64,000 nt of DNA from Atlantibacter subterraneus (lineage in GTDB: Bacteria > Pseudomonadota > Gammaproteobacteria > Enterobacterales > Enterobacteriaceae). This document shows positions 34,215 to 43,135 of the stretch, piece by piece. The stretch's first letter is position 1, and the number at the start of each line of letters is the position of its first letter. A program made the position numbers and the translations under genes. The DNA lies in NCBI RefSeq assembly GCF_027853245.1, contig NZ_JAPTZM010000001.1; one strand, given 5' to 3'. The notes beneath the pieces are model-generated. The model had not been told where the DNA came from. It saw only the letters and a list, made by a program, of their open reading frames with translations, and ran no database searches.

Positions 34215-36749
34215 TTAGCGCGTTTTCAGGGCGCTGGGATTAAGCGTTACCCCCTGATAATGCGAAACCCAGGAAGAATACTTCTCTGGCGCGGCCCACA
34301 CGCGGTAGTGCAGACGCGCCAGGGTGACCGGGTCGCTTAACAGCACCAGACGGCGGTCGCGGTTAAGTTTATCCGGCGTTTCGTTGAGTGCCTGCTCGAC
34401 GTGGCGATCGCGGGCGATCTCCAGTACCTGGCTGGCGCGGTGGCGCGCCGTTGCCATGGCCGTTGCCAGCGCGTTAAACGACGGATGGAATACCGCATGC
34501 ATAAAGCCGTCATCCAGGGTACGTTCGCGATTCAGATGCAAATAGCGTTCGGTATCCAGCAATACCTGCGGCGTATTGTACTCTTCCGGGATCAGGAACA
34601 GTTTCCAGCGTTTGGTACGCAGACCCACGGTAGCGCGGCTGGAAATCACCGACACGAACGGCGACAGGATCAGCGAGAACACAATCGGTGCCAGCCAGAA
34701 CAGGAAGCGCAGGTCGAGCCAGGCCATACCTACCGCCCAGACCAGGCCCAGCAGCAGCTGCGAACCGTGACGCATAAAGGCTTCGCCCCATGGGGTGGAG
34801 TCGTCGTCACGCTGCGGTGAGTTCCAGACAACTTCCCAGCCGAGGAATGCGCTTACCACAAACACGGTGTGGAACAGCATACGCACCGGTGCCAGCAGCA
34901 CCGAGAACAGCACCTCCAGCAGCAGTGACACCGTCACACGCATGAACCCGCCGTACTCTTTCGAGCCTTTGCACCAGATGAGCAGCACGCTCAGCAGCTT
35001 AGGCAGGAACAGCAGCACCATGGTCGAGGCAAACAACGCGATCGCCAGTTCCGGACGCCACTGCGGCCACACCGGGAACAGCTGGCGCGGTTGCAGGAAG
35101 TACTGCGGTTCGGTCAACGCGTGCACCACCTGCAATGCCGTAGACAGCGCGAGGAACATAAACCACAGCGGCGCGGAGAGATAAGACATCACGCCGGTCA
35201 GGAACACCGCGCGGTGTACCGGGTGCATGCCTTTTACCAGGAACAGGCGGAAGTTCATCAGGTTACCGTGGCACCAGCGACGGTCGCGCTTCAGCTCATC
35301 CAGCAGGTTCGGCGGCAGCTCTTCATAGGAACCCGGCAGGTCGTAGGCGATCCATACGCCCCACCCCGCACGACGCATCAGCGCGGCTTCGACAAAGTCA
35401 TGGGACAAAATCGACCCGGCGAACGAACCTTCACCCGGCAGCGGCGCAAGGGCGCAGTGCTCAATGAACGGCTTGACGCGGATAATGGCGTTATGGCCCC
35501 AGTAGTGCGATTCACCTAACTGCCAGAAGTGCAGACCTGCGGTAAACAGCGGGCCGTAAACGCGGGTCGCGAACTGCTGGCAACGGGCGTACAGCGTGTC
35601 CATGCCGGAGGCTTTCGGGGAAGACTGAATGATCCCGGCGTTCGGGTTCGCTTCCATCAGGCGCACCAGGCCGGTAAGACAGTCGCCGGTCATTACCGAG
35701 TCGGCATCTAGCACCACCATATAGCTGTACTGGCTGCCCCAGCGGCGGCAGAAATCGTCGATGTTACCGCTTTTACGCTTCACGCGGCGGCGGCGGCGGC
35801 GATAGAAAATCTGCCCTTCGCCCTGTACTTCGGCGATCAATTCCATCCAGGCTTTTTGCTCGGCCACGCAGATATCCGGGTTATAGCTGTCGCTCAGGAT
35901 GTAAACGTCGAAATGCTGTTGCTGCCCGGTGGCTTTGACTGACTCCCATGTCGCCCGCAGGCCAGCGAAAACGCGATCCACGTCTTCGTTGCAGATCGGC
36001 ATGATCAGCGCGGTACGATGCGCCGGATCGATAGCTTCATCGCCCACCGTTGAAGCGGAAATACTGTATTTATCCCGGCCAATCAACAGTTGCAGGAAGC
36101 CCATCAGCGCCGTCCAGAACCCTGCCGATACCCAGCAGAACAGGATAGCGAACAGGATCAGAATGCCGCTTTGCAGGATATACGGCAGCAGCTGCATGAA
36201 TGACACCCACAGATCCTGGCCAAACATATCGGCAGGATTGATCAGCGCCCAGCCCTGGTACGGCAGAATGGTTTTCATATACCAGGTAGCGACCACCGTC
36301 TGTGACAGGGTCAGCAGCAGCAGGATGTAACGGCGGATGGTGCCCACGGTACGCCACTTTTGCTCGGACGCCTGCTGTTCTTTGGTCAGGCGAGAGAGAT
36401 AGCGCGGCGCGACTTCACGACCGCGCAGGCGATCCCAGAAACGCCCAACCGGGTTGGTACGCCAGGGGTCCGGGAACATTGAAGAGCGTTTAGCCTTCGG
36501 CATCGCCTGCAGCTGGGTGCGCCCTTCATCATCTTTGATTAACTGTCCTTCAGACAGAGAATCAGGCCAGCTCATCTCCAGACGTTTTTGAACAGACTCC
36601 AGCGGTGAATCGTCATCGCGGGAAACGGTAAAGCCTGGCTCGCCGAGCGCATGATGCACATCACGCAGCTCGGCAGTATTTTCCGCCAGCGCCGCTTTCG
36701 CCTGGGCGGAAAGCGGCAGCGCCTCAATATAGGGGGTAGACTTATTCAT
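34215..36749 (-). CDS. opgH: Osmoregulated periplasmic glucan glucosyltransferase OpgH
   Basis: 844 residues from ATG 36749 (847 in E. coli). Inner-membrane GT2-family enzyme that polymerises UDP-glucose into the beta-1,2 backbone of osmoregulated periplasmic glucans and also links cell size to UDP-glucose in E. coli. The catalytic parts are MVVLDADSVMTGDC, the acceptor aspartate region LSHDFVEA and RDRRWCHGN. About eight membrane segments flank the domain. Its ATG overlaps the opgG stop by eight bases (ATGAATAA). Confidence 0.97.
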   Translation of the reverse strand: MNKSTPYIEALPLSAQAKAALAENTAELRDVHHALGEPGFTVSRDDDSPLESVQKRLEMSWPDSLSEGQLIKDDEGRTQLQAMPKAKRSSMFPDPWRTNPVGRFWDRLRGREVAPRYLSRLTKEQQASEQKWRTVGTIRRYILLLLTLSQTVVATWYMKTILPYQGWALINPADMFGQDLWVSFMQLLPYILQSGILILFAILFCWVSAGFWTALMGFLQLLIGRDKYSISASTVGDEAIDPAHRTALIMPICNEDVDRVFAGLRATWESVKATGQQQHFDVYILSDSYNPDICVAEQKAWMELIAEVQGEGQIFYRRRRRRVKRKSGNIDDFCRRWGSQYSYMVVLDADSVMTGDCLTGLVRLMEANPNAGIIQSSPKASGMDTLYARCQQFATRVYGPLFTAGLHFWQLGESHYWGHNAIIRVKPFIEHCALAPLPGEGSFAGSILSHDFVEAALMRRAGWGVWIAYDLPGSYEELPPNLLDELKRDRRWCHGNLMNFRLFLVKGMHPVHRAVFLTGVMSYLSAPLWFMFLALSTALQVVHALTEPQYFLQPRQLFPVWPQWRPELAIALFASTMVLLFLPKLLSVLLIWCKGSKEYGGFMRVTVSLLLEVLFSVLLAPVRMLFHTVFVVSAFLGWEVVWNSPQRDDDSTPWGEAFMRHGSQLLLGLVWAVGMAWLDLRFLFWLAPIVFSLILSPFVSVISSRATVGLRTKRWKLFLIPEEYNTPQVLLDTERYLHLNRERTLDDGFMHAVFHPSFNALATAMATARHRASQVLEIARDRHVEQALNETPDKLNRDRRLVLLSDPVTLARLHYRVWAAPEKYSSWVSHYQGVTLNPSALKTR

Positions 36750-38295
36750 TGGCAGGTAGCTGATAGCTCCAGGTTTCACTCAGCGTCTGATCGCCATTGA
36801 CCAGCGCGGCACGCATTTCAGTGGTTTTCTTGGCGTCTTTCAGCTTGACGCGCACGATCATCCGCCACCCTTTGGTGACAGGATTATAGCGCACGGCGCT
36901 TTCAACGATTTCACCGTTGTCGCCAATGCTGGTTTGCGCGGTCACCGGCGTTTCCGGCGGCAGTTTTTTCATTTCCGGGCCAGCGAAATCCACCACGAAC
37001 GCAATGGTGCCGTCCGGCTGACGGATCAGGTTCGACTGCTTCACATCGCCAGTGGAACGACGGGTCTGGGTAACGTATGCGCTTTCCGGCGCATGGAGCT
37101 TGTCTTCATCACGACTAAAGGTAATCGTGTATTTGAAGTTCATCTCTTTACCGGGCTCCGGCAGCTGGTCCGGCGTCCAGTAGGCAACGATGTTATCGTT
37201 GGTTTCGTCGTTAGTCGGGATTTCTACCAGCTCGACTTTACCTTTGCCCCATTCACCCACTGGCGTGACCCACGCGCTTGGGCGCTGGTCGTAACGATCG
37301 TCAATATCTTCAAAACGCGAGAACTCGCGGCCACGCTGCAACAGACCAAAGCCCTGCGGGTTTTCGGTGCTGAAAGAGCTAACGGCCAGGTGTTTCGGGT
37401 TGTTCAATGGACGCCAGATCCATTCGCCGTTGCCGGCTTTAATAGATAAACCGTTTGAGTCATGCAGTTCCGGGCGGTAGTTAGTCGCAGGGGATGGCTG
37501 GTTCGGCCCGAACAGGAACATGCTGGTTAATGGCGCAACGCCCAGTTTGCCCACTTTATCGCGCAGGTAAACTTTTGACTGAACATCTACCACGGTATCG
37601 CGGCCAGGCATAATCACAAACCGGTACGCGCCGGTCGCACGGGCCGAATCCAGCAGCGCATAGATGGTCAAACGTTTGTCGGTGGGTTTTGGCCGTTCGA
37701 TCCAAAACTCACGAAAGCGCGGGAACTCTTCACCGGAAGGCAATGCTGTATCAATAGCCAGACCACGTGCCGAAAGACCATAAACCTGGCCCTGACCAAT
37801 TACGCGGAAGTAGCTGGCACCCAGCATGCTGACGATTTCGTCGTTCTTATCTTTACTGTTGATCGGATAAAGCACTTTGAAACCAGCGAAACCGAGATCT
37901 TTTACGGTGTCTTTGTCGTGCTGGACGTTGCCGAAATTGAAGTAATCCGGGCTGTATTTGATTTTACGCACCGCGGTCGCGGTCACTTCGTTGATGGTGA
38001 CCGGCGTGTCGAAGTACATGCCCTGATGATAAAATTCGAGCTTGAATGGGGTCTTAACGTTGTTCCAGTAGGCTTTGTCATGATTGAACTGGATCTGCTG
38101 ATAGTCCGCGTATTTCATGTCGCGGAAAACGGACGGCAGATTGCTTTTTGGCGCTTCATAGCCTTTATCAGCTAATGATTTGGCCTGTTTTGCGACATCG
38201 TCAATGGAGAATGCCCAAACCGAGGTGGTATAAAAGGACAACATCACTGCCGCGCCTAACCAGTGCAATTTCAACATCTGTGGTTTAATTTTCAT
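36742..38295 (-). CDS. opgG: Periplasmic glucan biosynthesis protein OpgG
   Basis: 517 residues from ATG 38295; ATG 38277 would give the 511 residues usually quoted for E. coli, and neither start has an ideal Shine-Dalgarno. Signal peptide (LGAAVMLSFYTTSVWA, then FSIDDVAKQA). It acts in the periplasm on the glucan backbone made by OpgH, probably forming the beta-1,6 branches. First gene of opgGH. Confidence 0.96.
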   Translation of the reverse strand: MKIKPQMLKLHWLGAAVMLSFYTTSVWAFSIDDVAKQAKSLADKGYEAPKSNLPSVFRDMKYADYQQIQFNHDKAYWNNVKTPFKLEFYHQGMYFDTPVTINEVTATAVRKIKYSPDYFNFGNVQHDKDTVKDLGFAGFKVLYPINSKDKNDEIVSMLGASYFRVIGQGQVYGLSARGLAIDTALPSGEEFPRFREFWIERPKPTDKRLTIYALLDSARATGAYRFVIMPGRDTVVDVQSKVYLRDKVGKLGVAPLTSMFLFGPNQPSPATNYRPELHDSNGLSIKAGNGEWIWRPLNNPKHLAVSSFSTENPQGFGLLQRGREFSRFEDIDDRYDQRPSAWVTPVGEWGKGKVELVEIPTNDETNDNIVAYWTPDQLPEPGKEMNFKYTITFSRDEDKLHAPESAYVTQTRRSTGDVKQSNLIRQPDGTIAFVVDFAGPEMKKLPPETPVTAQTSIGDNGEIVESAVRYNPVTKGWRMIVRVKLKDAKKTTEMRAALVNGDQTLSETWSYQLPANE

Positions 38296-38548
38296 ATTAA
38301 TTAGCACATCCCCCTTTGTGTGCTTAAATCAATCCGATCCATTTTAATGGAAACTCAGGCTTTCCGACAACATAATCCCCTCTTTGTTCATCCCGCTGGC
38401 TCAGGGTTTATACAGTTGCGGGCGCAGGGATTCGTTTTGCGAGTTAAACCTGGAGACACTTACCAGGAGTTGGTGTAGGGTTGCCGACGAATTTACCCAC
38501 ATACGTACATAGCGATAAGACGAAAAGTCCGAGAGTTTGCGGAGTTAT
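38296..38548. promoter_or_regulatory. Divergent promoter region opgG / opgC
   Basis: 253 bases between two genes of the same pathway. I see a Shine-Dalgarno for each side and a short dyad (TGGAGACACTTACCAGG, 38450-38466) but no promoter strong enough to name. In E. coli opgGH is osmotically controlled from this gap. Confidence 0.45.
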
Positions 38549-39709
38549 ATGAAGACGACGACAGTACAGCGAGAATATTTTCTGGATTCTATCCGCGCCT
38601 GGTTAATGCTGTTGGGGATCCCGTTCCACATTTCATTAATCTATTCGAGCCATCACTGGCACGTAAACAGCGTCGCACCCTCATGGTGGCTGACCCTGTT
38701 CAACGACTTCATTCACGCCTTCCGGATGCAGGTTTTCTTTGTAATTTCCGGTTATTTTTCATACATGTTGTTCCTGCGTTACTCCCGGCCAAAATGGTGG
38801 AAGGTGCGCGTCGAACGCGTGGGCATTCCCATGTTGACCGCCATCCCCCTGCTCACCCTGCCACAATTTATTATGCTGCAATACGTTAAAGGCCAGGCGG
38901 ATAAATGGCATACCCTGAGTGGCTACGAAAAATATAATACACTGGCCTGGGAACTCATCTCGCATTTGTGGTTTTTACTGGTTCTGGTGGTATTAACCAG
39001 CATTGGGCTAATTTTGTTTAAGAATATATCCGGCGGGATCGCTTCAGGGCGTGTTCGTTGGTTGCAAAATATCACCTTAGGAAAACTCTCAATTATTTTC
39101 TTTTTCCTCGGGCTGGTTTATGCGCTAATTCGCCGTACCCTTTTTATTGTTTATTCGCCTATTTTAAGTGACGGGCTGTTTAATTTTATTGTTATGCAAA
39201 CGCTGTTTTATGCGCCATTTTTTATCCTCGGTGCGCTGGCGTTTAAGCACCAAAACCTTAAGCAGTTATTCATCCTGCCGTCGCGCGGCTGCACGCTGGG
39301 CGCGGCTGTAGCGTTTGCCGCCTATCTGGCTAACCAGCGTTACGGCAGCGGCGATGCCTGGATGTACGAAACGGAATATGTCATCACTATGGTGCTGGGA
39401 TTATGGATGGTGAACGTGGTGTTTTCGTTGGGCTACCGTGTCCTTAATTTCCAGTCGGCACGCGTCACCTATTTCGTCAATGCTTCGCTGTTTATCTATC
39501 TGGTGCATCATCCGCTGACGCTATTCTATGGCGCTTATATCACGCCGCATATCACGTCTAATACCCTTGGTTTTATCAGTGGATTGGTGTTTGTTATCGG
39601 CATCGCGCTGGTGTTATATGAAATTCACCTGCGTATTCCCTTACTGCGCTTTCTGTTTTCCGGCAAGCCGCAAAATAAGCGGCCCGACGCCGTCGCGCAA
39701 AGCAAATAA
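38549..39709 (+). CDS. opgC: Glucan succinyltransferase OpgC
   Basis: 386 residues from ATG 38549 (385 in E. coli), with GCGGAG before it. Acyltransferase-3 family membrane protein that adds succinyl groups to periplasmic glucans. About ten hydrophobic segments; REYFLDSIRAWLMLLGIPFH (about 9-28) contains the family R/H signature. Its TAA is directly adjacent to the stop of the convergent clsC, with no base between them. Confidence 0.95.
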   Translation: MKTTTVQREYFLDSIRAWLMLLGIPFHISLIYSSHHWHVNSVAPSWWLTLFNDFIHAFRMQVFFVISGYFSYMLFLRYSRPKWWKVRVERVGIPMLTAIPLLTLPQFIMLQYVKGQADKWHTLSGYEKYNTLAWELISHLWFLLVLVVLTSIGLILFKNISGGIASGRVRWLQNITLGKLSIIFFFLGLVYALIRRTLFIVYSPILSDGLFNFIVMQTLFYAPFFILGALAFKHQNLKQLFILPSRGCTLGAAVAFAAYLANQRYGSGDAWMYETEYVITMVLGLWMVNVVFSLGYRVLNFQSARVTYFVNASLFIYLVHHPLTLFYGAYITPHITSNTLGFISGLVFVIGIALVLYEIHLRIPLLRFLFSGKPQNKRPDAVAQSK

Positions 39710-41197
39710 TTACAGCAGCCACTCCACCGGGAGCCAGTAAGCCAGCGTCACCAGTACCCGCTGCCAGAAGCGGGTTTGCGGCTCCCGGGTTAACACCACT
39801 TCCTTGCCGTCACGCTGTTCAATCCAGTTTAACCGTCCGGTGCGATCGAGACGTAGCGTCCACGCGGCTTCCTGCTGGCTTTGAGTGAAGCGAGTATGGA
39901 TCTGCTGTGCCAGTTTTTGGCTTTCAATGACCAGCCCCATTTCGGTGTTCAGCATGGCAGAGCGTGGATCAAAATTAAACGAGCCAATAAACACGTGGTT
40001 GCCATCAACGCTGAAGGTTTTGGCATGCAGGCTGGATCCCGAGTTCCCGGTCAAGCCCCGGTCATGCTGGACACGTTCCTTTTGCGGGCCGGGTTTGAGC
40101 TCATAAAGTGCAATTCCATGGCGCAGCAGTTTTTTACGCCAGCGCGCATAGCCCGCATGCACCACCGCTACGTCGTTGGCGGCCAGCGAGTTGGTCAGAA
40201 TGGCGATATTAACGCCTTTGCGTTTGAGCATCAGCAGCTGCGCCACGCCCGCGCGGGTCGGGACAAAGTACGAAGAGATAATATCAAGCTGCTTTGTTGG
40301 TTCACCGATAACGTTTAACAACCGTAACGGTAATAGCGAATGCCGGCGCGCTTTGCCCTCCCCTTTACGCGGATCGTCGCTCAGTAGACGCGTCTTCGCC
40401 CAAATCATAGAGAGCGTCCCGGCGTCCAGGTGGGTAGCGAACTGGGTAGTGGCGAGTTTATCGAGATAGGATTGCGCCACCGGATCCTGCTGCCACTCCT
40501 GTGGCAGCTGAACGCGCTGCTCGATTTCGTGCTCATTAACATCAAGCACTTTTTCCAGAGTCGAAACCGACGCGCATTCCCAGTAGCGTTCAAAATCGTC
40601 GCTAACATGCTTTACTACTGGCCCGACAGCCAGCACATCCAGATCGGAGAACAGCGGCTGGTCCCCTGCGCCAAAATAGGCGTCGCCCACGTTGCGGCCG
40701 CCAATAATGGTGGCCTCTCCGTCGACGGTATAACTTTTGTTGTGCATCCGGCGGTTCAGTCGCGCGAAATCAGTGAGATAACCTAACGCTCGCAGGGTGC
40801 GAAATGAAAAAGGATTAAATAAGCGAACTTCAATATTCGGATGTGAATTCAGCAGCCGTAGCGCGCTGTCCATACCGAGGGTATTGTTGTCATCCAGCAA
40901 CAGCCGTACCCGCACGCCGCGTTTGGCAGCGTCAAGCAGCGCGCTAAATAATAACCGCCCGGACATATCGTCTTCCCAGATGTAATACTGCACATCCAGC
41001 GTCTGCTCCGCCATTTCTGCCAGAAGATAGCGGGCGGCGAAGGCATCCAGGCTATCAGCCAATGGATGCACGCCGCTATAGTCGGGATGCGCCTGAGTTT
41101 TTGGGGCGATAGCGCGCCCAAGACGCGTGTTATGCGTCTTGTTCGGGTGAGAGTTGCGCAAGTAAGCGCTGGTAAAGTCGGGTGTTTTCTTCGTCAT
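39710..41197 (-). CDS. clsC: Cardiolipin synthase C
   Basis: 495 residues from ATG 41197. Phospholipase D superfamily enzyme that makes cardiolipin from phosphatidylglycerol and phosphatidylethanolamine in E. coli, with help from YmdB. The two HKD motifs are MHNKSYTVDGEATIIGG and LHAKTFSVDGNHVFIGS. E. coli ClsC is quoted with 473 residues; here the corresponding start codon is not present, so translation must begin further up, inside ymdB (68-base overlap). A TTG at 41206 is another candidate. Confidence 0.93.
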   Translation of the reverse strand: MTKKTPDFTSAYLRNSHPNKTHNTRLGRAIAPKTQAHPDYSGVHPLADSLDAFAARYLLAEMAEQTLDVQYYIWEDDMSGRLLFSALLDAAKRGVRVRLLLDDNNTLGMDSALRLLNSHPNIEVRLFNPFSFRTLRALGYLTDFARLNRRMHNKSYTVDGEATIIGGRNVGDAYFGAGDQPLFSDLDVLAVGPVVKHVSDDFERYWECASVSTLEKVLDVNEHEIEQRVQLPQEWQQDPVAQSYLDKLATTQFATHLDAGTLSMIWAKTRLLSDDPRKGEGKARRHSLLPLRLLNVIGEPTKQLDIISSYFVPTRAGVAQLLMLKRKGVNIAILTNSLAANDVAVVHAGYARWRKKLLRHGIALYELKPGPQKERVQHDRGLTGNSGSSLHAKTFSVDGNHVFIGSFNFDPRSAMLNTEMGLVIESQKLAQQIHTRFTQSQQEAAWTLRLDRTGRLNWIEQRDGKEVVLTREPQTRFWQRVLVTLAYWLPVEWLL

Positions 41198-41672
41198 AGC
41201 AGACAAAGTATACCTGCTCCGGTAAAGCGTGCCGGGTAAGATAGTCTGAAACCGTGTTAACCGCGATTTCTGCTGCCGCCGGTTTTGGATATCCGTAGAT
41301 CCCGGTGCTGATTGCCGGAAACGCTACGCTTTTATACCCGTTGTCGCACACCAGCTGCAGGCTGTTTCGGTAAGCGTCAGACAAGAGTTGCGCTTCATGT
41401 GCATCGCCATCGCGCCAGACCGGACCAACGGTGTGGACCACCGCTTTCGCCGGCAAATTCCCCGCGACGGTGATTACCGCATGGCCCGTAGGACATGTAC
41501 CCTGCTGCTGGCGTACCTGCATACAGGCCTCCATCAGTGCCGGGCCTGCCGCACGGTGAATAGCGCCGTCGACACCGCCCCCCCCCATCAGGGACGAGTT
41601 TGCCGCATTGACGATGACGTCGGTGGTCATTCGGGTGATATCACCCTGCACAACCTCTATTCTGGATTTCAT
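41130..41672 (-). CDS. ymdB: O-acetyl-ADP-ribose deacetylase YmdB (macrodomain)
   Basis: 180 residues from ATG 41672 (177 in E. coli), preceded by AAGGAGGCGGCA. Macrodomain protein that deacetylates O-acetyl-ADP-ribose and inhibits RNase III in E. coli, and supports ClsC. NAANSSLMGGGGVDGAIHRA (about 25-44) is the ADP-ribose-binding loop, and ISTGIYGYPK the second one. Encoded in an overlapping operon with clsC. Confidence 0.96.
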   Translation of the reverse strand: MKSRIEVVQGDITRMTTDVIVNAANSSLMGGGGVDGAIHRAAGPALMEACMQVRQQQGTCPTGHAVITVAGNLPAKAVVHTVGPVWRDGDAHEAQLLSDAYRNSLQLVCDNGYKSVAFPAISTGIYGYPKPAAAEIAVNTVSDYLTRHALPEQVYFVCYDEENTRLYQRLLAQLSPEQDA

Positions 41673-41729
41673 TGCCGCCTCCTTCATACCCAGTAATGAT
41701 TGTAGAACATCCGTTAGGCCGGGTCTGAG

Positions 41730-42041
41730 TTAGTGATAGACGACGTTAATAACCGCTAATTTTTTGCGCTCATCCAGATAGTGAAGCTGGACGGTTGCCG
41801 GTACATTACTTTTGATTTTGGCGGAATTGATATCAGCGACCGCGAAGGTCTGGGTGACGCGTTTGGTACCGACGGGGCATACCACCCTGAATTGACGCTG
41901 GCTGTGTGAAAAATCGCAGCCTTCCTCAACAATTGAACCTCTGAAATGAATCACTCCATCGGCGGCTGAAGCGCTAAACACCGGTAAAGAGCACGAGAAA
42001 AAGGACAAACAACATAGTGACAGCACTGAACGCATCAGCAT
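41730..42041 (-). CDS. ymdA: Periplasmic protein YmdA
   Basis: 103 residues, as in E. coli YmdA. A signal peptide (VLSLCCLSFFSCSLPVFSAS) is followed by VIHFRGSIVEEGCDFS, which resembles the N-terminal strand and cysteine of type 1 pilin-like domains; a second cysteine (VVCPVG) could form the disulfide. The function is unknown. Downstream of csgC, separated by 179 bases with its own AT-rich upstream stretch. Confidence 0.85.
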   Translation of the reverse strand: MLMRSVLSLCCLSFFSCSLPVFSASAADGVIHFRGSIVEEGCDFSHSQRQFRVVCPVGTKRVTQTFAVADINSAKIKSNVPATVQLHYLDERKKLAVINVVYH

Positions 42042-42220
42042 TTTTGCAGTTCCTCATAAGCGCTTCATCCTGAAGACGTGAAAGGTCCTCGCTTAACTAT
42101 AATTCAACATATTTAACATGTTGTTAATATTATGAACAGAATTACACAGTTATCAGCAAGATTGGCCTTAGGAGATCTAACGGCAAAAAACAGTGCAACT
42201 TTAATTATCGACTGGATAAC

Positions 42221-42550
42221 TTATAAAATTCCCGGCGGGGACCACTGTTGTCTGAGGTTGATGGCTTTACCGTCGCTGACGGTCACGAGGATGGTGAGGT
42301 CATCGCCCGGATCGACATTGATGGCCAGACGCGATACCGAATAAGGTTCGTTGCCTTTTATATGCGCGCGAGAGCGTTGACGAGTGTTGCTATTACCGGA
42401 GGTGCCTTTGCGTACGGCCTCAAGCTGGATTTGGCATTCGCAGTCCTGGGTCAGCATCACCTGCGGTACGATGGTCCAGATGGAGCCCTGCTGTTGGGCG
42501 TCAAATACGATTTGGTTGGTGAGCGCGGCGAGTAACACCATGGTGTACAT
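42221..42550 (-). CDS. csgC: Curli assembly protein CsgC
   Basis: 109 residues (110 in E. coli). Periplasmic Ig-like chaperone that keeps CsgA from forming amyloid inside the cell. Hydrophobic N-terminus (MVLLAALTNQIVFDAQQQG) and the conserved CxC pair in LTQDCECQIQL. The Shine-Dalgarno GGAGG follows directly after the T-run of the csgA terminator, so expression depends on read-through. Confidence 0.93.
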   Translation of the reverse strand: MYTMVLLAALTNQIVFDAQQQGSIWTIVPQVMLTQDCECQIQLEAVRKGTSGNSNTRQRSRAHIKGNEPYSVSRLAINVDPGDDLTILVTVSDGKAINLRQQWSPPGIL

Positions 42551-42561
42551 AACTGACCTCC

Positions 42562-42587
42562 AAAAAAAACAGGGCCGAAGCCCTGTT
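42562..42587 (-). terminator. Intrinsic terminator between csgA and csgC
   Basis: On the minus strand: AACAGGGC, TTCG, GCCCTGTT and eight T. UUCG loop, 8-bp stem. Most csgBA transcripts should end here, which leaves csgC at a low level. Confidence 0.93.
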
Positions 42588-42604
42588 CTTAATGCGTTGT
42601 ACGA

Positions 42605-43096
42605 TTAGTACTGAGCAGCATTCACGAAGTTATTGTAACCGCGCTGAGTGACGTCCGCTGATGCGTAGTTGTCGGTCTGAACAACGTTAGCGTAGTGAGA
42701 GTTACCGCGCTGGCTGATAGTGATATCAGAACGGATAGCATTCTGGTTCACGTTCACAGCGTTGTAGTTACCTTTCTGGGTAACATCGGTATCAGAGCCA
42801 AAACCGCCAGGCTGTTTAATATCGGCGGTGTTTTTCACACCATCCTGATCCAGCCAAATGTTGCTGTCTTTAGCAGACTGCTGAACATTCGCGAAGTTGT
42901 TATAATGCGTTTGGTTAATATCCACCAGGGAGCCATCAGCACCAGTCTGAACTGAATTCACAACGTGATGAGCGCCGTCCTGATAAATTTTCAACTCAGC
43001 ACCAGACTGAGAAGGACGCCAGTCATTACGATCTGCCATTGCGCTGCCAGAGATAACCACTAATGCTGCAACTGCTGCCACTTTGAATAATTTCAT
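42605..43096 (-). CDS. csgA: Major curlin subunit CsgA (six-repeat form)
   Basis: 163 residues (151 in E. coli). Secreted functional amyloid, the main subunit of curli fibres. The signal peptide ends at SGSAMA (residue 21). The mature protein has only about 11 residues before the first repeat (DRNDWRPSQSG); E. coli has a 22-residue glycine-rich segment that targets CsgA to the CsgG pore. Six imperfect curlin repeats of 22-23 residues follow, at 33-55, 56-77, 78-100, 101-122, 123-144 and 145-163, each with the core hydrophobic/Gln/Asn pattern (for example SDITISQRGNSHYANVVQ). E. coli has five. R1 (AELKIYQ) and R6 (ending AAQY) align with the E. coli ends, so the extra repeat is internal. Confidence 0.95.
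   Translation of the reverse strand: MKLFKVAAVAALVVISGSAMADRNDWRPSQSGAELKIYQDGAHHVVNSVQTGADGSLVDINQTHYNNFANVQQSAKDSNIWLDQDGVKNTADIKQPGGFGSDTDVTQKGNYNAVNVNQNAIRSDITISQRGNSHYANVVQTDNYASADVTQRGYNNFVNAAQY
42608..43000 (-). repeat. Six curlin repeats in csgA
   Basis: Six in-frame units of 19-23 codons. Each has the pattern S-x5-Q-x-G/H-x3-N/Y-x-A/V-x3-Q in degenerate form. Repeat 3 carries a Trp (SNIWLDQ), and repeats 1-3 lack several glycines seen in E. coli. The DNA copies have diverged well beyond the peptide copies, so recent duplication is not evident. Confidence 0.85.
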
Positions 43097-43135
43097 GGTA
43101 AAACCCCCATCGGATTGATATTAAGTCGCTCAGAA

